From: Terriglobales bacterium
GTDB lineage: Bacteria > Acidobacteriota > Terriglobia > Terriglobales > Acidobacteriaceae
Direction of reading: 5' to 3'
DNA: 64,000 nt
NCBI GenBank assembly: GCA_016185365.1
Contig: JACPNP010000018.1
Location: 1-64,000 of the forward strand
Positions 41,053 to 50,274 of this stretch are shown here, piece after piece. The notes under the pieces were generated by a model. It made no database searches, had not been told where the DNA came from, and saw only the letters and a list, made by a program, of their open reading frames with translations. The first letter of the stretch is position 1. Each line of letters begins with the position of its first letter. The position numbers were made by a program, and so were the translations under genes.

Positions 41053-42801
41053 ATGTCTCAGGCCCCCCTCCAGATCGAGCCTGATCCGGCCCCACCCAAG
41101 CCAAGACCCATGCTTGTGATAGATGCTCCGCCGGACTTTGAAGTCCACTGGACACCGTTCTGGCAGCAATTCCTGCGCAACCTGGCGGACCAGTTTTTCC
41201 TGCAAGAGCCAAAGGCGCCGAAGCTCTCGTCGTCGCCGGGGCGGTTCTGGGATGACGTCTTCGTCTTCCGGCCGTTCCCGTGGAAGAACATGGTGCAATC
41301 GGCCGTCTTCCACATCGCGGTCATCTCGTTCTTCGTGAACACCTGGCAGTTCTGGGACCGGAAAAGCGCGGTCACGCTGGACTCGCCGTTCTACCGCTCG
41401 TCGATCACGTATTACAAAGTGGACAGCTTCCTGCCGGAGGTAAAAACTTCGGCGCCCCCGGCGCGACGTGCGCGCCGGAGCAAAGGCGATCCGGAGCTGG
41501 CGCCGCAGCGCATACAGTCACTGCCTCCGGTGGCGGACAACAGCGTGCAGACCATCGTGAATCCGCTGCATCCGGAGGTGCTGCGCCATGATGTGCCCCT
41601 GCCGAACCTGATCGTGAGCGCGCCGCAGGTGGACGTACGCCTTGCGGTTCCCCTGGACCTTCCGCGCGAGTTAAAGCGATTGGAGCCGCGGATCCAGAAA
41701 CAGATGCCGCTCGCGCGAGTGGATCTGCCGCAGACGGAGGTGGTCGCGCCGCCGCCGAAGGAGCGTCCGCGGCTACTGGCGCGGATGGAAGTCCCGATCC
41801 CGCAGCTGGAGCCGGTGGATGCACCCAAGCTGCCCACGCCGCGCGAAGCGCTTCCCGGCAAGCTCGACCTGCCGGAGCCGCAGGTGATCCCGCCACCGCC
41901 GGCCACGCCTTCCTCGATGGGTGGGACCGGACAACGCGTTGCCGGAGAGTTGCTTGCGCTCAATGTGCGCCCTGCCGCGCCGGAGCCGGAGATCAAGGTC
42001 CCGGACGGATCACGCAGCGGAGTGTTTGAAGCCTCGCCGGAAGGCCGCAAGGGCGCGGCGGGAACACCGGAAGTAAAAGCGGAGGGAGTATCGGGCGCGG
42101 GCATCGCCGCCGCGGGTGGTGGCGCCGGGCAAAATTCTCCGGGTGCAGGCGCCGGAGGCAGCGGCGCGGGAAGCAGCCGGTTGGCAGCGAGCACGCCGCC
42201 AGGAATCACGGTGACCGGAGGTCCCGCGACGCAACCGAGCGGCGCGGTCGTTGTCGGCCAGGCAAGGCCGCAGACGGGGCGGAGAAGCGAAACGCTGCGG
42301 CAAACTGCCGCATTGAATCGTCCACCGCCGTCGCCGTTCGACATCGCGCGCAGTGAATCGCGCCGCCTGCCTCCTCCCATCGAGGCGCCCAAACCCGCGG
42401 ATGCGGTGTTCGGCGACAAGCGCGTCTATCAGATGGCCATCAACCTTCCGAACCTGACTTCGGCCGGGGGAAGCTGGATCATCCGTTTCGCGGAGAAGGA
42501 CCCGGTGCAGCGCGCGGGAGAACTTTCCACGCCGGTGGCTTTGAGCAAGGTGGATCCGGGATATCCGCCGGACCTGGTCGAAGGCCGCATGGAGGGTGTG
42601 GTGGTGCTTTATGCGGTGATCCGTGCCGATGGCACGGTGACGGACATTCGCGTGATCCACGGCTCGCATCCCAAGCTGGATGAGAGCGCGATGCGCGCCT
42701 TCGCGCGCTGGCGGTTCCGTCCGGCGACCAAGAGCGGCCAACCGGTCGACCTCGAGGCGGTGGTGCAGATCCCGTTCCGCGCCCGGAAGTCAGGGTTCTA
42801 G
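41053..42801 (+). CDS. TonB-family energy transducer
   Basis: 582 residues. An unusual ~75-residue N-terminal cytoplasmic region precedes a single membrane helix (NMVQSAVFHIAVISFFVNTWQF, about 77-98). A long Pro/Ala/Gly-rich periplasmic spacer follows (100-460), and the C-terminal TonB domain is GYPPDLVEGRMEGVVVLYAVIRADGTVTDIRVIHGSHPKLDESAMRAFARWRFRPA. TonB transmits proton-motive energy to outer-membrane receptors. There is no ExbB/ExbD in the window. The upstream cytoplasmic part (PDFEVHWTPFWQQFLRNLADQ) resembles nothing I know. Confidence 0.85.
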   Translation: MSQAPLQIEPDPAPPKPRPMLVIDAPPDFEVHWTPFWQQFLRNLADQFFLQEPKAPKLSSSPGRFWDDVFVFRPFPWKNMVQSAVFHIAVISFFVNTWQFWDRKSAVTLDSPFYRSSITYYKVDSFLPEVKTSAPPARRARRSKGDPELAPQRIQSLPPVADNSVQTIVNPLHPEVLRHDVPLPNLIVSAPQVDVRLAVPLDLPRELKRLEPRIQKQMPLARVDLPQTEVVAPPPKERPRLLARMEVPIPQLEPVDAPKLPTPREALPGKLDLPEPQVIPPPPATPSSMGGTGQRVAGELLALNVRPAAPEPEIKVPDGSRSGVFEASPEGRKGAAGTPEVKAEGVSGAGIAAAGGGAGQNSPGAGAGGSGAGSSRLAASTPPGITVTGGPATQPSGAVVVGQARPQTGRRSETLRQTAALNRPPPSPFDIARSESRRLPPPIEAPKPADAVFGDKRVYQMAINLPNLTSAGGSWIIRFAEKDPVQRAGELSTPVALSKVDPGYPPDLVEGRMEGVVVLYAVIRADGTVTDIRVIHGSHPKLDESAMRAFARWRFRPATKSGQPVDLEAVVQIPFRARKSGF

Positions 42802-42802
42802 C

Positions 42803-45007
42803 TCACTTGTCGAATGCGCCCGTCATCTTCTCGTAGACCTTTTCGTTCACCACGACCTCGTAATATTTTTTCTCCGTCCAGCGCTGGAAGGTGAAATCGC
42901 GCGGATTGATGTGGGGGATGAGTCCTTCGCGCACGATGATGCGATGGAAGATGCCCTGGCCCACCGGCACCAGGCCGCTGTAAAGCTTGACTTTTTCCTG
43001 TCCGTAGAGCATCTGCATCTGGTACAGGTGCTCCTTGAGTGAGATCTCTTTCTTGAGTTTCTCGAAGGCCAGGACGTTCATGTGGATGCCGCCGATGTTG
43101 TAGCGCACCAGGAATTCCTCCGGCATGCCGCCGGTGTCGGCGTCTTCCACGGTCTCAAAACTGAAGACGCTGAACGGGGTCTCCACCTTCACGTATTTGC
43201 GCGCGCCTTTGCTGCATCCGGAGAGGCGGTCGCTCTCATTCAGCGCCTTGGAGATCATGATGCGCTGGGTGCCGTCCATCAGATACATGGGCGCGGAGTC
43301 CTGATGGCAGATGCCCAGCCCCAGCTCGAGGTTCGGCAGGCCCGCCTTCTGTGACTGCTCGTTGTAGGCGCGCACGATCTGGATCATCTCCCGCGCCATA
43401 GCGCAGGTGCGGCCCACGCCGAAGCCCTGCTCGCCGGCGCGCTCGAACAGCGCCAGGATCACGGCGTCGCCCTCGATGAACACCTTGCCGGCGTCGTATT
43501 TGGGCAGGAGCTTGTTGACCGGTTCGAAGAAATTCAGGCTGAAATAGCTGGCCGGGTTCAGGCCGCGCTCGTAGAGCGTGCGCGTGAGCGTGGTGCTGTC
43601 GCGGATGTCCGCCTTCAAGATGATGTGGCTGACGACGTTGGCTTCCGTCTGCTTCTGCTCTTCCGGCAAAAGGAATTCATACAGTGTGTTGTTGATGGCG
43701 GAGAGCTCGCGCAATTTCTCCGTGACGATCAGGTTCACGCCGTCCATCGCGTTGAGCACGGCCTCGAAGCGGCGGAAATCGCGGTGGTAGCGGACAAAAT
43801 CCAGAAAGAACCGCCCGGCAAATTTGGCGCGGTCCGAGGCGCCGGCTTTTTCGACCTTCTTCACGGCCTGATGGAATGCTTCCGGCGAGATGCGGCTGTG
43901 TTCCGAGAGGAGTGATTCCACCCGCTTGCGCTCCACCTTCGTCGCCAGGGCGTTCTTGAGTTGTTGGGCGTTGATGGGCGGAGAGTACTGATTGAGGATG
44001 GGGCCCACTTCATACGCCGCCACCACGCGGTCCATCACTTCTTCTTTTTCCAGCGCGTCCAGCCAGCCGCTCAGCAGCGCCTTTTGCGCTTTGCCTTTGG
44101 GCGTGGATTCATCGGCCGCGCCTCCGGCCACCAATTCCTGAGCGTTTTCCGGGACATTGAGCACGGTGTCCAGGGCCTTGTCATCGTCGCCGTGCATGCC
44201 CGGGAGATTGAGCGACTTGAGATAGGCGATGGCGATGTCCTGAATGTGCTGGAAGCGGTCCGGGTCGCGTTCGTAGCTGCCGAGCATCACGTACTGCTCG
44301 GCGTTCAGGTAATCGTCATTGCCGTCCGCGGTGAAGAGCAGGCGATTGAGGAACAAGTCATAGGCCGCGCCGGCCTGGTCGCCCAGCAGGGAGCGGCGGA
44401 GCTTGGAAAGGGTCTCTTTTTCGATCTCGCGCAGGACCTCGAAGACGTCCTGCCCCGTCTTGCGCATCACGATCTTCTTGGTGACCTGCAGCCGGGCAAA
44501 TCCTTCCCGCATCTCCACGGCTTTTCCGCCCATGTGGCCGCGCGCGCCGTCGAAACTCTTGAGCCGGATACGGCAGCGCTCCGTCAACTGCGCGAACTGT
44601 TGGCCGATCTCGACACGCAGAAACTTGAGGACCGAGAGCCGCGCCAGCAGATCCAGGTTGACGTTCTCATCATTCTTGGCGCGGTTCAAAGCGACGACAT
44701 GCAGGTCCGTGAGCGCCTTCTTGAAGTCCGCCGGTTCCACCGGCTTCGCGGGCGCCACCGGCTGGCCCTTGGCGGCCGGCGAACCGGCGTAACCGCCGGG
44801 GCGCGGCTGTGCCGCAGGATTCGGGCGGGAGAATGGGTCCTCTTTCACGAAGTCTTCCACGCCGCCGTACTTGACCAGGAGTTTCAGCAGGTGCTGGCGG
44901 GCGACGTCGACAAACCGGGGGCTGAGAAAGACATCCACGCGGATGTTGTCCACGCCGGTGGCCAGGCCTTGCACGCTGATCTCAGGAGAATAAAACGACA
45001 ATTGCAT
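42803..45007 (-). CDS. Protein with divergent class III cyclase-like domain
   Basis: About 734 residues (751 if the GTG at 45058 is used; numbering below is from that GTG). No signal or membrane span. Residues 110-460 are helical and unrecognised. At 475-615 a class III nucleotidyl cyclase pattern appears: metal-binding Asp in KADIRDSTTLT (D484), second Asp in FIEGDAVILALF (D531) and the transition-state pair N-x3-R in ALNESDRL (N607, R611). The substrate-selecting Lys is replaced (VFIEGD where adenylate cyclases have a K). A ~140-residue C-terminal region of unknown fold follows. It may be a cyclase, a relative with another substrate, or inactive. Confidence 0.65.
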   Translation of the reverse strand: MQLSFYSPEISVQGLATGVDNIRVDVFLSPRFVDVARQHLLKLLVKYGGVEDFVKEDPFSRPNPAAQPRPGGYAGSPAAKGQPVAPAKPVEPADFKKALTDLHVVALNRAKNDENVNLDLLARLSVLKFLRVEIGQQFAQLTERCRIRLKSFDGARGHMGGKAVEMREGFARLQVTKKIVMRKTGQDVFEVLREIEKETLSKLRRSLLGDQAGAAYDLFLNRLLFTADGNDDYLNAEQYVMLGSYERDPDRFQHIQDIAIAYLKSLNLPGMHGDDDKALDTVLNVPENAQELVAGGAADESTPKGKAQKALLSGWLDALEKEEVMDRVVAAYEVGPILNQYSPPINAQQLKNALATKVERKRVESLLSEHSRISPEAFHQAVKKVEKAGASDRAKFAGRFFLDFVRYHRDFRRFEAVLNAMDGVNLIVTEKLRELSAINNTLYEFLLPEEQKQTEANVVSHIILKADIRDSTTLTRTLYERGLNPASYFSLNFFEPVNKLLPKYDAGKVFIEGDAVILALFERAGEQGFGVGRTCAMAREMIQIVRAYNEQSQKAGLPNLELGLGICHQDSAPMYLMDGTQRIMISKALNESDRLSGCSKGARKYVKVETPFSVFSFETVEDADTGGMPEEFLVRYNIGGIHMNVLAFEKLKKEISLKEHLYQMQMLYGQEKVKLYSGLVPVGQGIFHRIIVREGLIPHINPRDFTFQRWTEKKYYEVVVNEKVYEKMTGAFDK

Positions 45008-45183
45008 CTGGCGCGCGTGCTCAGAGAGGTTTCCGCGTTGGAGGAACGAGAAGGGCACAGGGTTGCGACCGCACGCGACGGCTGAAGCTGTGCGCGCAGC
45101 GTATCACCTACTTGCGCCGCGCTCAAGATGCCCGGAGTGCGGTTTTGGGAACCAACGAGACCGGTACGCCGGGTTTCAGGGAC

Positions 45184-45212
45184 GAAAAAAGCGCGGGCCG
45201 GCCGGCCCGCGC
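45184..45212 (-). terminator. Terminator of M28 peptidase gene
   Basis: A 22-nt perfect palindrome, GCGCGGGCC...GGCCCGCGC, followed on the minus strand by TTTTTTCG. It starts 14 nt past the stop codon. Confidence 0.85.
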
Positions 45213-45225
45213 CCGGGGTTCGAGG

Positions 45226-46875
45226 CTATTTCCGGCTGGCCTTGCGGGCGGCTTCGAACTCGTCACCCGGATGCCACTCGATCAGCCGGGGCGCGTCCGC
45301 GGCCTGCCAGGCCAGCGCGATCCCGAAGCGCGCCAACTTGGCGTTGCCGTCGAAGATCATGTCCGGCGAATATTCGTCACTGGGCTGGTGATAGCGGTGC
45401 TCGTTGTAATCCTTCGACTGGGCCTGGCCCCACTCGAGCGGGTGTCCCTGCCACTTCTCCCCGGGATTCACCGAGAATGACGGGATGCCCACGCGGGAAA
45501 AGCTGAAATGGTCGGAACGATAGTAGTGTCCGGCCTCGGGATGAGGGTCTCCTTTAATGGTCAGTCCGAAGGCCTTGGCCGTGGACTGTACGACCGGGAA
45601 AAATGTATTGCGCTCGGCTCCAACGAGTACCGTCTCCTCCGGGATGCCGATGGGCGCGATGCCATCGAAGTTCAGCCCCAGTGTGATCTTGCCCGCCGGG
45701 AATGGCGGGTTCCTTCCCAAGAACTCTGAACCGCGCAAGCCCTGCTCCTCGGCGGTGACGGTGGCGAAGATCAAGGTGCGTTTGGGGCGTTTCGGCTGCG
45801 ACGCGATGGCGCGGGCCATTTCCAGCACCATGGCGGTGCCGGTCGCGTTGTCGGCGGCGCCGTTGAAGATGTTGTCACCGGTCATGTCCGCGCGGATGCC
45901 GAGGTGGTCATGATGCGCGCTGAAGATGACGGCTTCGTCTTTGAGCTTGGGATCGGAGCCAGGCAGGATGCCGATGACGTTGCTGGACTGCACGTCGCGC
46001 ACTTTGCTGAGGATCGCGGCCTGAAGCTTCGCGCCCAGCGCGCGCGGATGGAAGTCGCGGGATTGCGCGTCCTTGAAGGCCTGATCGACATCGATGCCGC
46101 TGTCCGCAAGCAGCTTGCGCGCGACCTCCAATTGGATCCAGCCGGCGGACTTCACGTGCGGATTCTTGTCACGGAGGAACGAGCGCTCGGCGGAGTTTGA
46201 ATTGCGTACCACCTCCCATCCGTAGCTGGCCAGGTCGGTACGGTGGATGAGGATGCAGGCCACGGCGCCCATGCGCGCCGCCTGCTCGTACTTGTAGGTC
46301 CAGCGGCCGTAATAGGTGAGCGCGCGGCCCTTGAAGAACTTCTCGTCATTCGAGACCGGCTCATTGACAAACATCAGCACGGCCTTGCCGCGCACGTCCA
46401 CGCCTTTGTAGTCGTCCCAGCCATATTCCGGCGCCTGGATGCCGTAGCCGACAAAGACGATGTCCGTATCGATGTCCGCGCGGTCGGTCAGGGTCTCGTT
46501 ATTGGCGACGTAATCATCCTTGAATTTGAGCGTGAGCGGCTCGCCCTTTGCGGTGACCAGGGTGAATTTCGTTTCCGGCAGGGTTGTGAGCCCGACGAGC
46601 GGGACTTTTTGCAGGTAGGTGCCGTTATCGCCGCCGGGCTTGAGGCCATAGATGGCGAACTGCGTGGCGATATACTCGGCGGCCAGGTCCCCGCCGCGCT
46701 GTCCCGTGCCGCGCCCTTCAAAGAGATCGCTGGAGATGAACTTGTCCTGTTGCCGGATGTTCTCCACATTCACGGCTTTCATCGCCGCATCGTATGGTTT
46801 GCCGGTGGTGGGTCTGGCTTGCGAGAAAAGAAGAGAAGTACAAAGAAAGAAGCAGAGCAGGAACAGCTTTCGCAT
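45226..46875 (-). CDS. Secreted M28-family metallopeptidase
   Basis: 549 residues from ATG 46875, opening a signal peptide (KLFLLCFFLCTSLLFSQA). An inserted PA-like domain (about 130-260) precedes the M28 zinc peptidase domain: SAHHDHLG, GAADNATGTA, ATVTAEEQGLRGSEF, LNFDGIAPI and YRSDHFSF supply the two-zinc ligands and the catalytic Glu. These are aminopeptidase/Zn-carboxypeptidase-like enzymes. It is probably periplasmic and may feed peptides to the D-aminoacylase-like hydrolase encoded upstream on the same strand, though that link is only by position. Confidence 0.9.
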   Translation of the reverse strand: MRKLFLLCFFLCTSLLFSQARPTTGKPYDAAMKAVNVENIRQQDKFISSDLFEGRGTGQRGGDLAAEYIATQFAIYGLKPGGDNGTYLQKVPLVGLTTLPETKFTLVTAKGEPLTLKFKDDYVANNETLTDRADIDTDIVFVGYGIQAPEYGWDDYKGVDVRGKAVLMFVNEPVSNDEKFFKGRALTYYGRWTYKYEQAARMGAVACILIHRTDLASYGWEVVRNSNSAERSFLRDKNPHVKSAGWIQLEVARKLLADSGIDVDQAFKDAQSRDFHPRALGAKLQAAILSKVRDVQSSNVIGILPGSDPKLKDEAVIFSAHHDHLGIRADMTGDNIFNGAADNATGTAMVLEMARAIASQPKRPKRTLIFATVTAEEQGLRGSEFLGRNPPFPAGKITLGLNFDGIAPIGIPEETVLVGAERNTFFPVVQSTAKAFGLTIKGDPHPEAGHYYRSDHFSFSRVGIPSFSVNPGEKWQGHPLEWGQAQSKDYNEHRYHQPSDEYSPDMIFDGNAKLARFGIALAWQAADAPRLIEWHPGDEFEAARKASRK

Positions 46876-46950
46876 CGGTCGAGGCTCCCTGGATTCGGTC
46901 ACGAACACTCAATTGTAAGGGATGCGAGTCTCGCGCGCAGCCGTCTGTAC

Positions 46951-48528
46951 CTACTGTTTTCTAGCCTCCCGTTCTTTCTTGGTCGCTTCCTCCTTGGCTT
47001 TGTCCTCGCGCGCTTTGTCGATCTTCTGCTGTGCCAGTGTTGGATGACGCAGCGGCACACCGGGGCGCGCGCCGGTGACTTTGCCTTCCAGGACCACCCA
47101 GACGCCGTTCACCATCACGTCAGGAATTCCCACTGGTGGCGCCAGCGGCTCGGCGATGGTCGAGCGATCGGCCACGGTCTTTGGATCGAAGAGCACCAGG
47201 TCCGCCTTGTAGCCCGCGGCGATACGTCCGCGGTCTTTCAGCTTGAGCTGCATCGCCGCCAATAGTGTGGCCTTGCGGATGGCCTGCGCCAACGGAAGCG
47301 CGTTCTCGTCCCGCACGTACTTGCCGAGGATCCGGGGAAACGCGCCCGCACCGCGCGGATGCTTCCCCTGCAGCGCGCCGTCCGTGCTGAACAAAGTGCG
47401 CGGATAGGCGATGAACCAGCGCACGTCGTCCTCAGACATGGATTCGCCCAGGACGTCGGCGTCCTCCCCGGCTTCCTGGCCCTGCTTCACGATGCGCATG
47501 AAGGCCTCGGACGCATCGGTGTTCCACAGGGCAGCGATCTCCGCGAGCGATCTGTCCTCGATGGTGGGATCGGGCTTGAATCGGGTGATGCGGATATGAC
47601 TCGCGCCGCCATTCTCCTCGATGTTCTTCTCCACATTGGCTTTGTCGAAGTAATTGCGGTCGGGCACCACCACCCGCAGGTTCGAACTCCAGTAGGTGTA
47701 TGGGTAGACGTCCCCTCGCAGATCCACGCCCGCGCGCGCGGCCGCGGTGAACATCTCGGGGATCCGGCGGCCCGTAAGATGCCAGACCGGTTTTGTTCCC
47801 AGCTTGATGTGCGTGATCTCGACGGGGATCTTGGCCTGGCGACCGATCTCGACCGCCTCCTGGAACGCTTCCAGGACTTTGTTGCCCTCATCGCGGACGT
47901 GGGAGATATAGAAGCCGCTGTTGGCGGAAGCGATCTTGGCCAGATGCACCAACTCGTCTGTAGTCGAGAATTTTCCGGCATCATATTCGAGACCACTGGA
48001 GAGGCCCTTGGCGCCGTTCTCCATCTCGTCATGCAGCAGCGCGGACATCTTAGCGACCTCGTCCGGCGTGGCGGCACGCAACAGGTCTTTCCCCATCACC
48101 TGCGCGCGCAGAGTGGCATGACCTGACAAGCTGGCCACGTTCATCGCGGGCGGCTCCGTCTCGAGGCGAGAGAAAAAATCCTTGAGCGGATAGACGCTCT
48201 CGCCATCCTGCCCGACCAGCACGGTGGTGATGCCCTGGCGGATGACGGCATCATGCGGAAGCTCGAAGATGCCGGTGTCGGCATGGCTGTGCATGTCGAT
48301 GAAGCCTGGGGACAGTGCCAGGCCATTGCCGTCCTGCACGATCTCATCCTTTTTCGGACTGAGCTTCGCCGCCACGCCGGTGATGGTATTGCCCTCCACG
48401 CGCACTTCGCCGGAATAAGCCGGCGCGCCCGTTCCGTCATAGATCATGACATTGGTGATGCGCAGAGATTGGGCGTAGAGATCTGGCGCAAGGAGCAGAA
48501 CGCAGGCGGCGAAGATAAGTCGTCTCAT
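46951..48528 (-). CDS. N-acyl-D-amino-acid deacylase family hydrolase
   Basis: 525 residues from ATG 48528 with a signal peptide (RLIFAACVLLLAPDLYAQ). Amidohydrolase fold: GFIDMHSHAD (zinc His-x-His), EITHIKLG, YISHVRDEG and LFSTDGALQGKHP with the metal Asp. This is the D-aminoacylase/dihydroorotase-like branch, which removes acyl groups from N-acyl-D-amino acids. The C-terminus ends in a charged KAREDKAKEEATKKEREARKQ tail. GGAGG lies 9 nt before the ATG. The track's 61 preceding residues belong to non-coding sequence. Confidence 0.88.
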   Translation of the reverse strand: MRRLIFAACVLLLAPDLYAQSLRITNVMIYDGTGAPAYSGEVRVEGNTITGVAAKLSPKKDEIVQDGNGLALSPGFIDMHSHADTGIFELPHDAVIRQGITTVLVGQDGESVYPLKDFFSRLETEPPAMNVASLSGHATLRAQVMGKDLLRAATPDEVAKMSALLHDEMENGAKGLSSGLEYDAGKFSTTDELVHLAKIASANSGFYISHVRDEGNKVLEAFQEAVEIGRQAKIPVEITHIKLGTKPVWHLTGRRIPEMFTAAARAGVDLRGDVYPYTYWSSNLRVVVPDRNYFDKANVEKNIEENGGASHIRITRFKPDPTIEDRSLAEIAALWNTDASEAFMRIVKQGQEAGEDADVLGESMSEDDVRWFIAYPRTLFSTDGALQGKHPRGAGAFPRILGKYVRDENALPLAQAIRKATLLAAMQLKLKDRGRIAAGYKADLVLFDPKTVADRSTIAEPLAPPVGIPDVMVNGVWVVLEGKVTGARPGVPLRHPTLAQQKIDKAREDKAKEEATKKEREARKQ

Positions 48529-48579
48529 CCGGATCGTCCTCCGAAAGAAGGCGGCGAAATGCTGAGGCAACATTGGAAC

Positions 48580-48608
48580 ACAAAACAAAAGAGGGGCAAA
48601 ATGCCCCC
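48580..48608 (-). terminator. Terminator of redoxin gene
   Basis: On the minus strand TGCCCC-type stem GGGGCA/TGCCCC around a 3-nt loop, followed by TCTTTTGTTTTG. It lies about 42 nt past the redoxin stop. Confidence 0.7.
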
Positions 48609-48649
48609 CTGATCCTTGATCCGCACCCGGCGGATCAGTTGAGCGCTCC

Positions 48650-49150
48650 TCAACCGGCTTTGAAGTCCAAAACTTGCTCGCCCGGGTGGAAGAGCACAGC
48701 GGGCGTGACACCCGCGGTCTTGGCCACGCGCTGGTTCAACTGCTCAAACTCCTCTTTCAGCCAGCCGATGAAGTCTTGCTGGATCTTGCCGTCCGGGGCG
48801 ACAAGAAAGACGGACGGAACGCTGACTAGGCCGTAGGCATTCGAGGCGGCATACGACTTCTTGTCATCCAGCGCGATGGGGAAGGTGACCCCGAAGGTTT
48901 TCGCGAACTCCACAGTTTCCTTTGCATCGTTCTGGGAGATGCCGATGACCTTGAGCTTGCTTGCCGGATACGCCTTGTACATGCGTTCCAGGAAGGGGAA
49001 CGTGTACTGGCAGGTGGGGCAGTCGACCTTGAAGAAAGCCGCAATGACGGGTACGGAGGACTTCAGCGTTTCCGTCGATGAAAATATCCCGCCGCCGGCC
49101 ACGGCCAGGTTGATCGCCGGCGCGGATTGCCCGGCGCTGAGGGTCGCCAT
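48650..49150 (-). CDS. Thioredoxin-like redoxin/peroxiredoxin protein
   Basis: 166 residues. AhpC/TSA/TlpA-like fold with the CxxC motif in AFFKVDCPTCQYTFPFLERM, then GISQNDAKETVEFAKTFGVTFPIALDD and the cis-Pro segment VPSVFLVAPDGKIQ. No signal peptide in this start, so probably cytoplasmic. ATG 49150 has a perfect GGAGG seven bases upstream; the track's extra 65 residues are not coding. It may act as a thiol-disulfide reductase or a peroxiredoxin; the CPTC sequence is closer to TlpA-type. Confidence 0.85.
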   Translation of the reverse strand: MATLSAGQSAPAINLAVAGGGIFSSTETLKSSVPVIAAFFKVDCPTCQYTFPFLERMYKAYPASKLKVIGISQNDAKETVEFAKTFGVTFPIALDDKKSYAASNAYGLVSVPSVFLVAPDGKIQQDFIGWLKEEFEQLNQRVAKTAGVTPAVLFHPGEQVLDFKAG

Positions 49151-49214
49151 CTTGTACCTCCGAAAGAATGAGAACAGTCTCATGGAGCTAGATGATTCTA
49201 CTCCGCCATCCGAT

Positions 49215-50183
49215 TCACAGAAGCCCAACGCGGCGCAGGATCTTGCGTGTAAGGCCGGTGAGTGGCAGATCCACAGCGTCCGCGGCCCGCACCCACTTGC
49301 CGCGGCTTGATCTTGCCGGGCGCGCGCGAAAAACCGACACGGCAATGTCCGTGTTCGTGATCGAGTGCTTCAGACGCAGGCAGGGCTCGCCCCTCGCCAC
49401 CGTCTCGGGCAGCTCCCACATCCCGGCCATCAACGAATGGTCGTACGGCCGCTGCACAAGCCAGACCCGGTCCTTGCGCTGGGCGAGCGCATACGCGGCG
49501 ACGATTCTTCGCCGGCTCTCTTTTCGCTGGGCACGATGCTCTCCGCGTGTCGCGCACCAACGGAACAGCGGACATTCCTTACACGCGGGTGATTTCGGAG
49601 TGCACACCAGTGCTCCCAGTTCCATCATGGACTGGTTGAAATCGCCCGGCCGCCTGGGGGCAAGCAGGTCATTGGCCGCCTTCCATAATCCTTCGGGACG
49701 AAAACGCTTGCCCGTCAGCCGATGCAGGACACGCTCCACATTGCCATCCACAACAGCCGTCCGGGCATGGAGACAGATACTGGCAATGGCCGCCGCGGTG
49801 TAGCGCCCGATGCCGGGCAATGCTCGCCATTGTCCTTCGTTTTGCGGGAGCCGTCCGCCGTGGTCATTTACGATCGTACTTGCGGCTGCGTGCAACATGC
49901 GCGCGCGGCGGTAGTAACCCAGACCGCTCCACACGGCCAGCACATCGGCTTCGGAGGCGCGCGCCAGCGCGCGGACGCTGGAAAACTTCTTCAAGAAGCG
50001 ACGGTAATGATCCAGCGCGGCCGCCACTCGCGTCTGTTGCAGCATGATCTCGCTGATCCACACGTGGTAGGCGTTGGCGGGCGTCCTACGCCAGGGCAAC
50101 GGACGTTGGTGTGCGTCATACCAGCGCAGCAGCGCGCGCCGGATGGCGGGTGCTTGCTCCCGGACTGGCGATCGTGCGCTCAT
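49215..50183 (-). CDS. mutY: A/G-specific adenine glycosylase
   Basis: 322 residues. HhH-GPD DNA glycosylase with SEIMLQQTRVAAALDHY (catalytic Glu), LPGIGRYTAAAIASIC (HhH), catalytic Asp in RPGDFNQSMMELG, the [4Fe-4S] loop CTPKSPACKECPLFRWC (C-x6-C-x2-C-x5-C) and a C-terminal NUDIX-like 8-oxoG recognition domain (RVWLVQRPYDHSLMAGMWELP). It removes adenine opposite 8-oxoguanine. The start was moved to ATG 50183 (MSARSPVREQ). Divergent from the ABC exporter gene. Confidence 0.93.
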   Translation of the reverse strand: MSARSPVREQAPAIRRALLRWYDAHQRPLPWRRTPANAYHVWISEIMLQQTRVAAALDHYRRFLKKFSSVRALARASEADVLAVWSGLGYYRRARMLHAAASTIVNDHGGRLPQNEGQWRALPGIGRYTAAAIASICLHARTAVVDGNVERVLHRLTGKRFRPEGLWKAANDLLAPRRPGDFNQSMMELGALVCTPKSPACKECPLFRWCATRGEHRAQRKESRRRIVAAYALAQRKDRVWLVQRPYDHSLMAGMWELPETVARGEPCLRLKHSITNTDIAVSVFRARPARSSRGKWVRAADAVDLPLTGLTRKILRRVGLL

Positions 50184-50274
50184 AGTCCCGATGAAGATTA
50201 CATCATGGTCGGCGGCGGCCCGGTTTCCGTGCTGACGCGGCCCATGGCTCCGCTTACAATGGTGCAACCACGCC

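Noticed and set aside
43961-45085. 374-residue plus-strand ORF
   Set aside because: It is the antisense frame of the cyclase-like gene, rich in His, Arg and Glu as expected of a reverse-frame shadow; the minus-strand gene has domain motifs.
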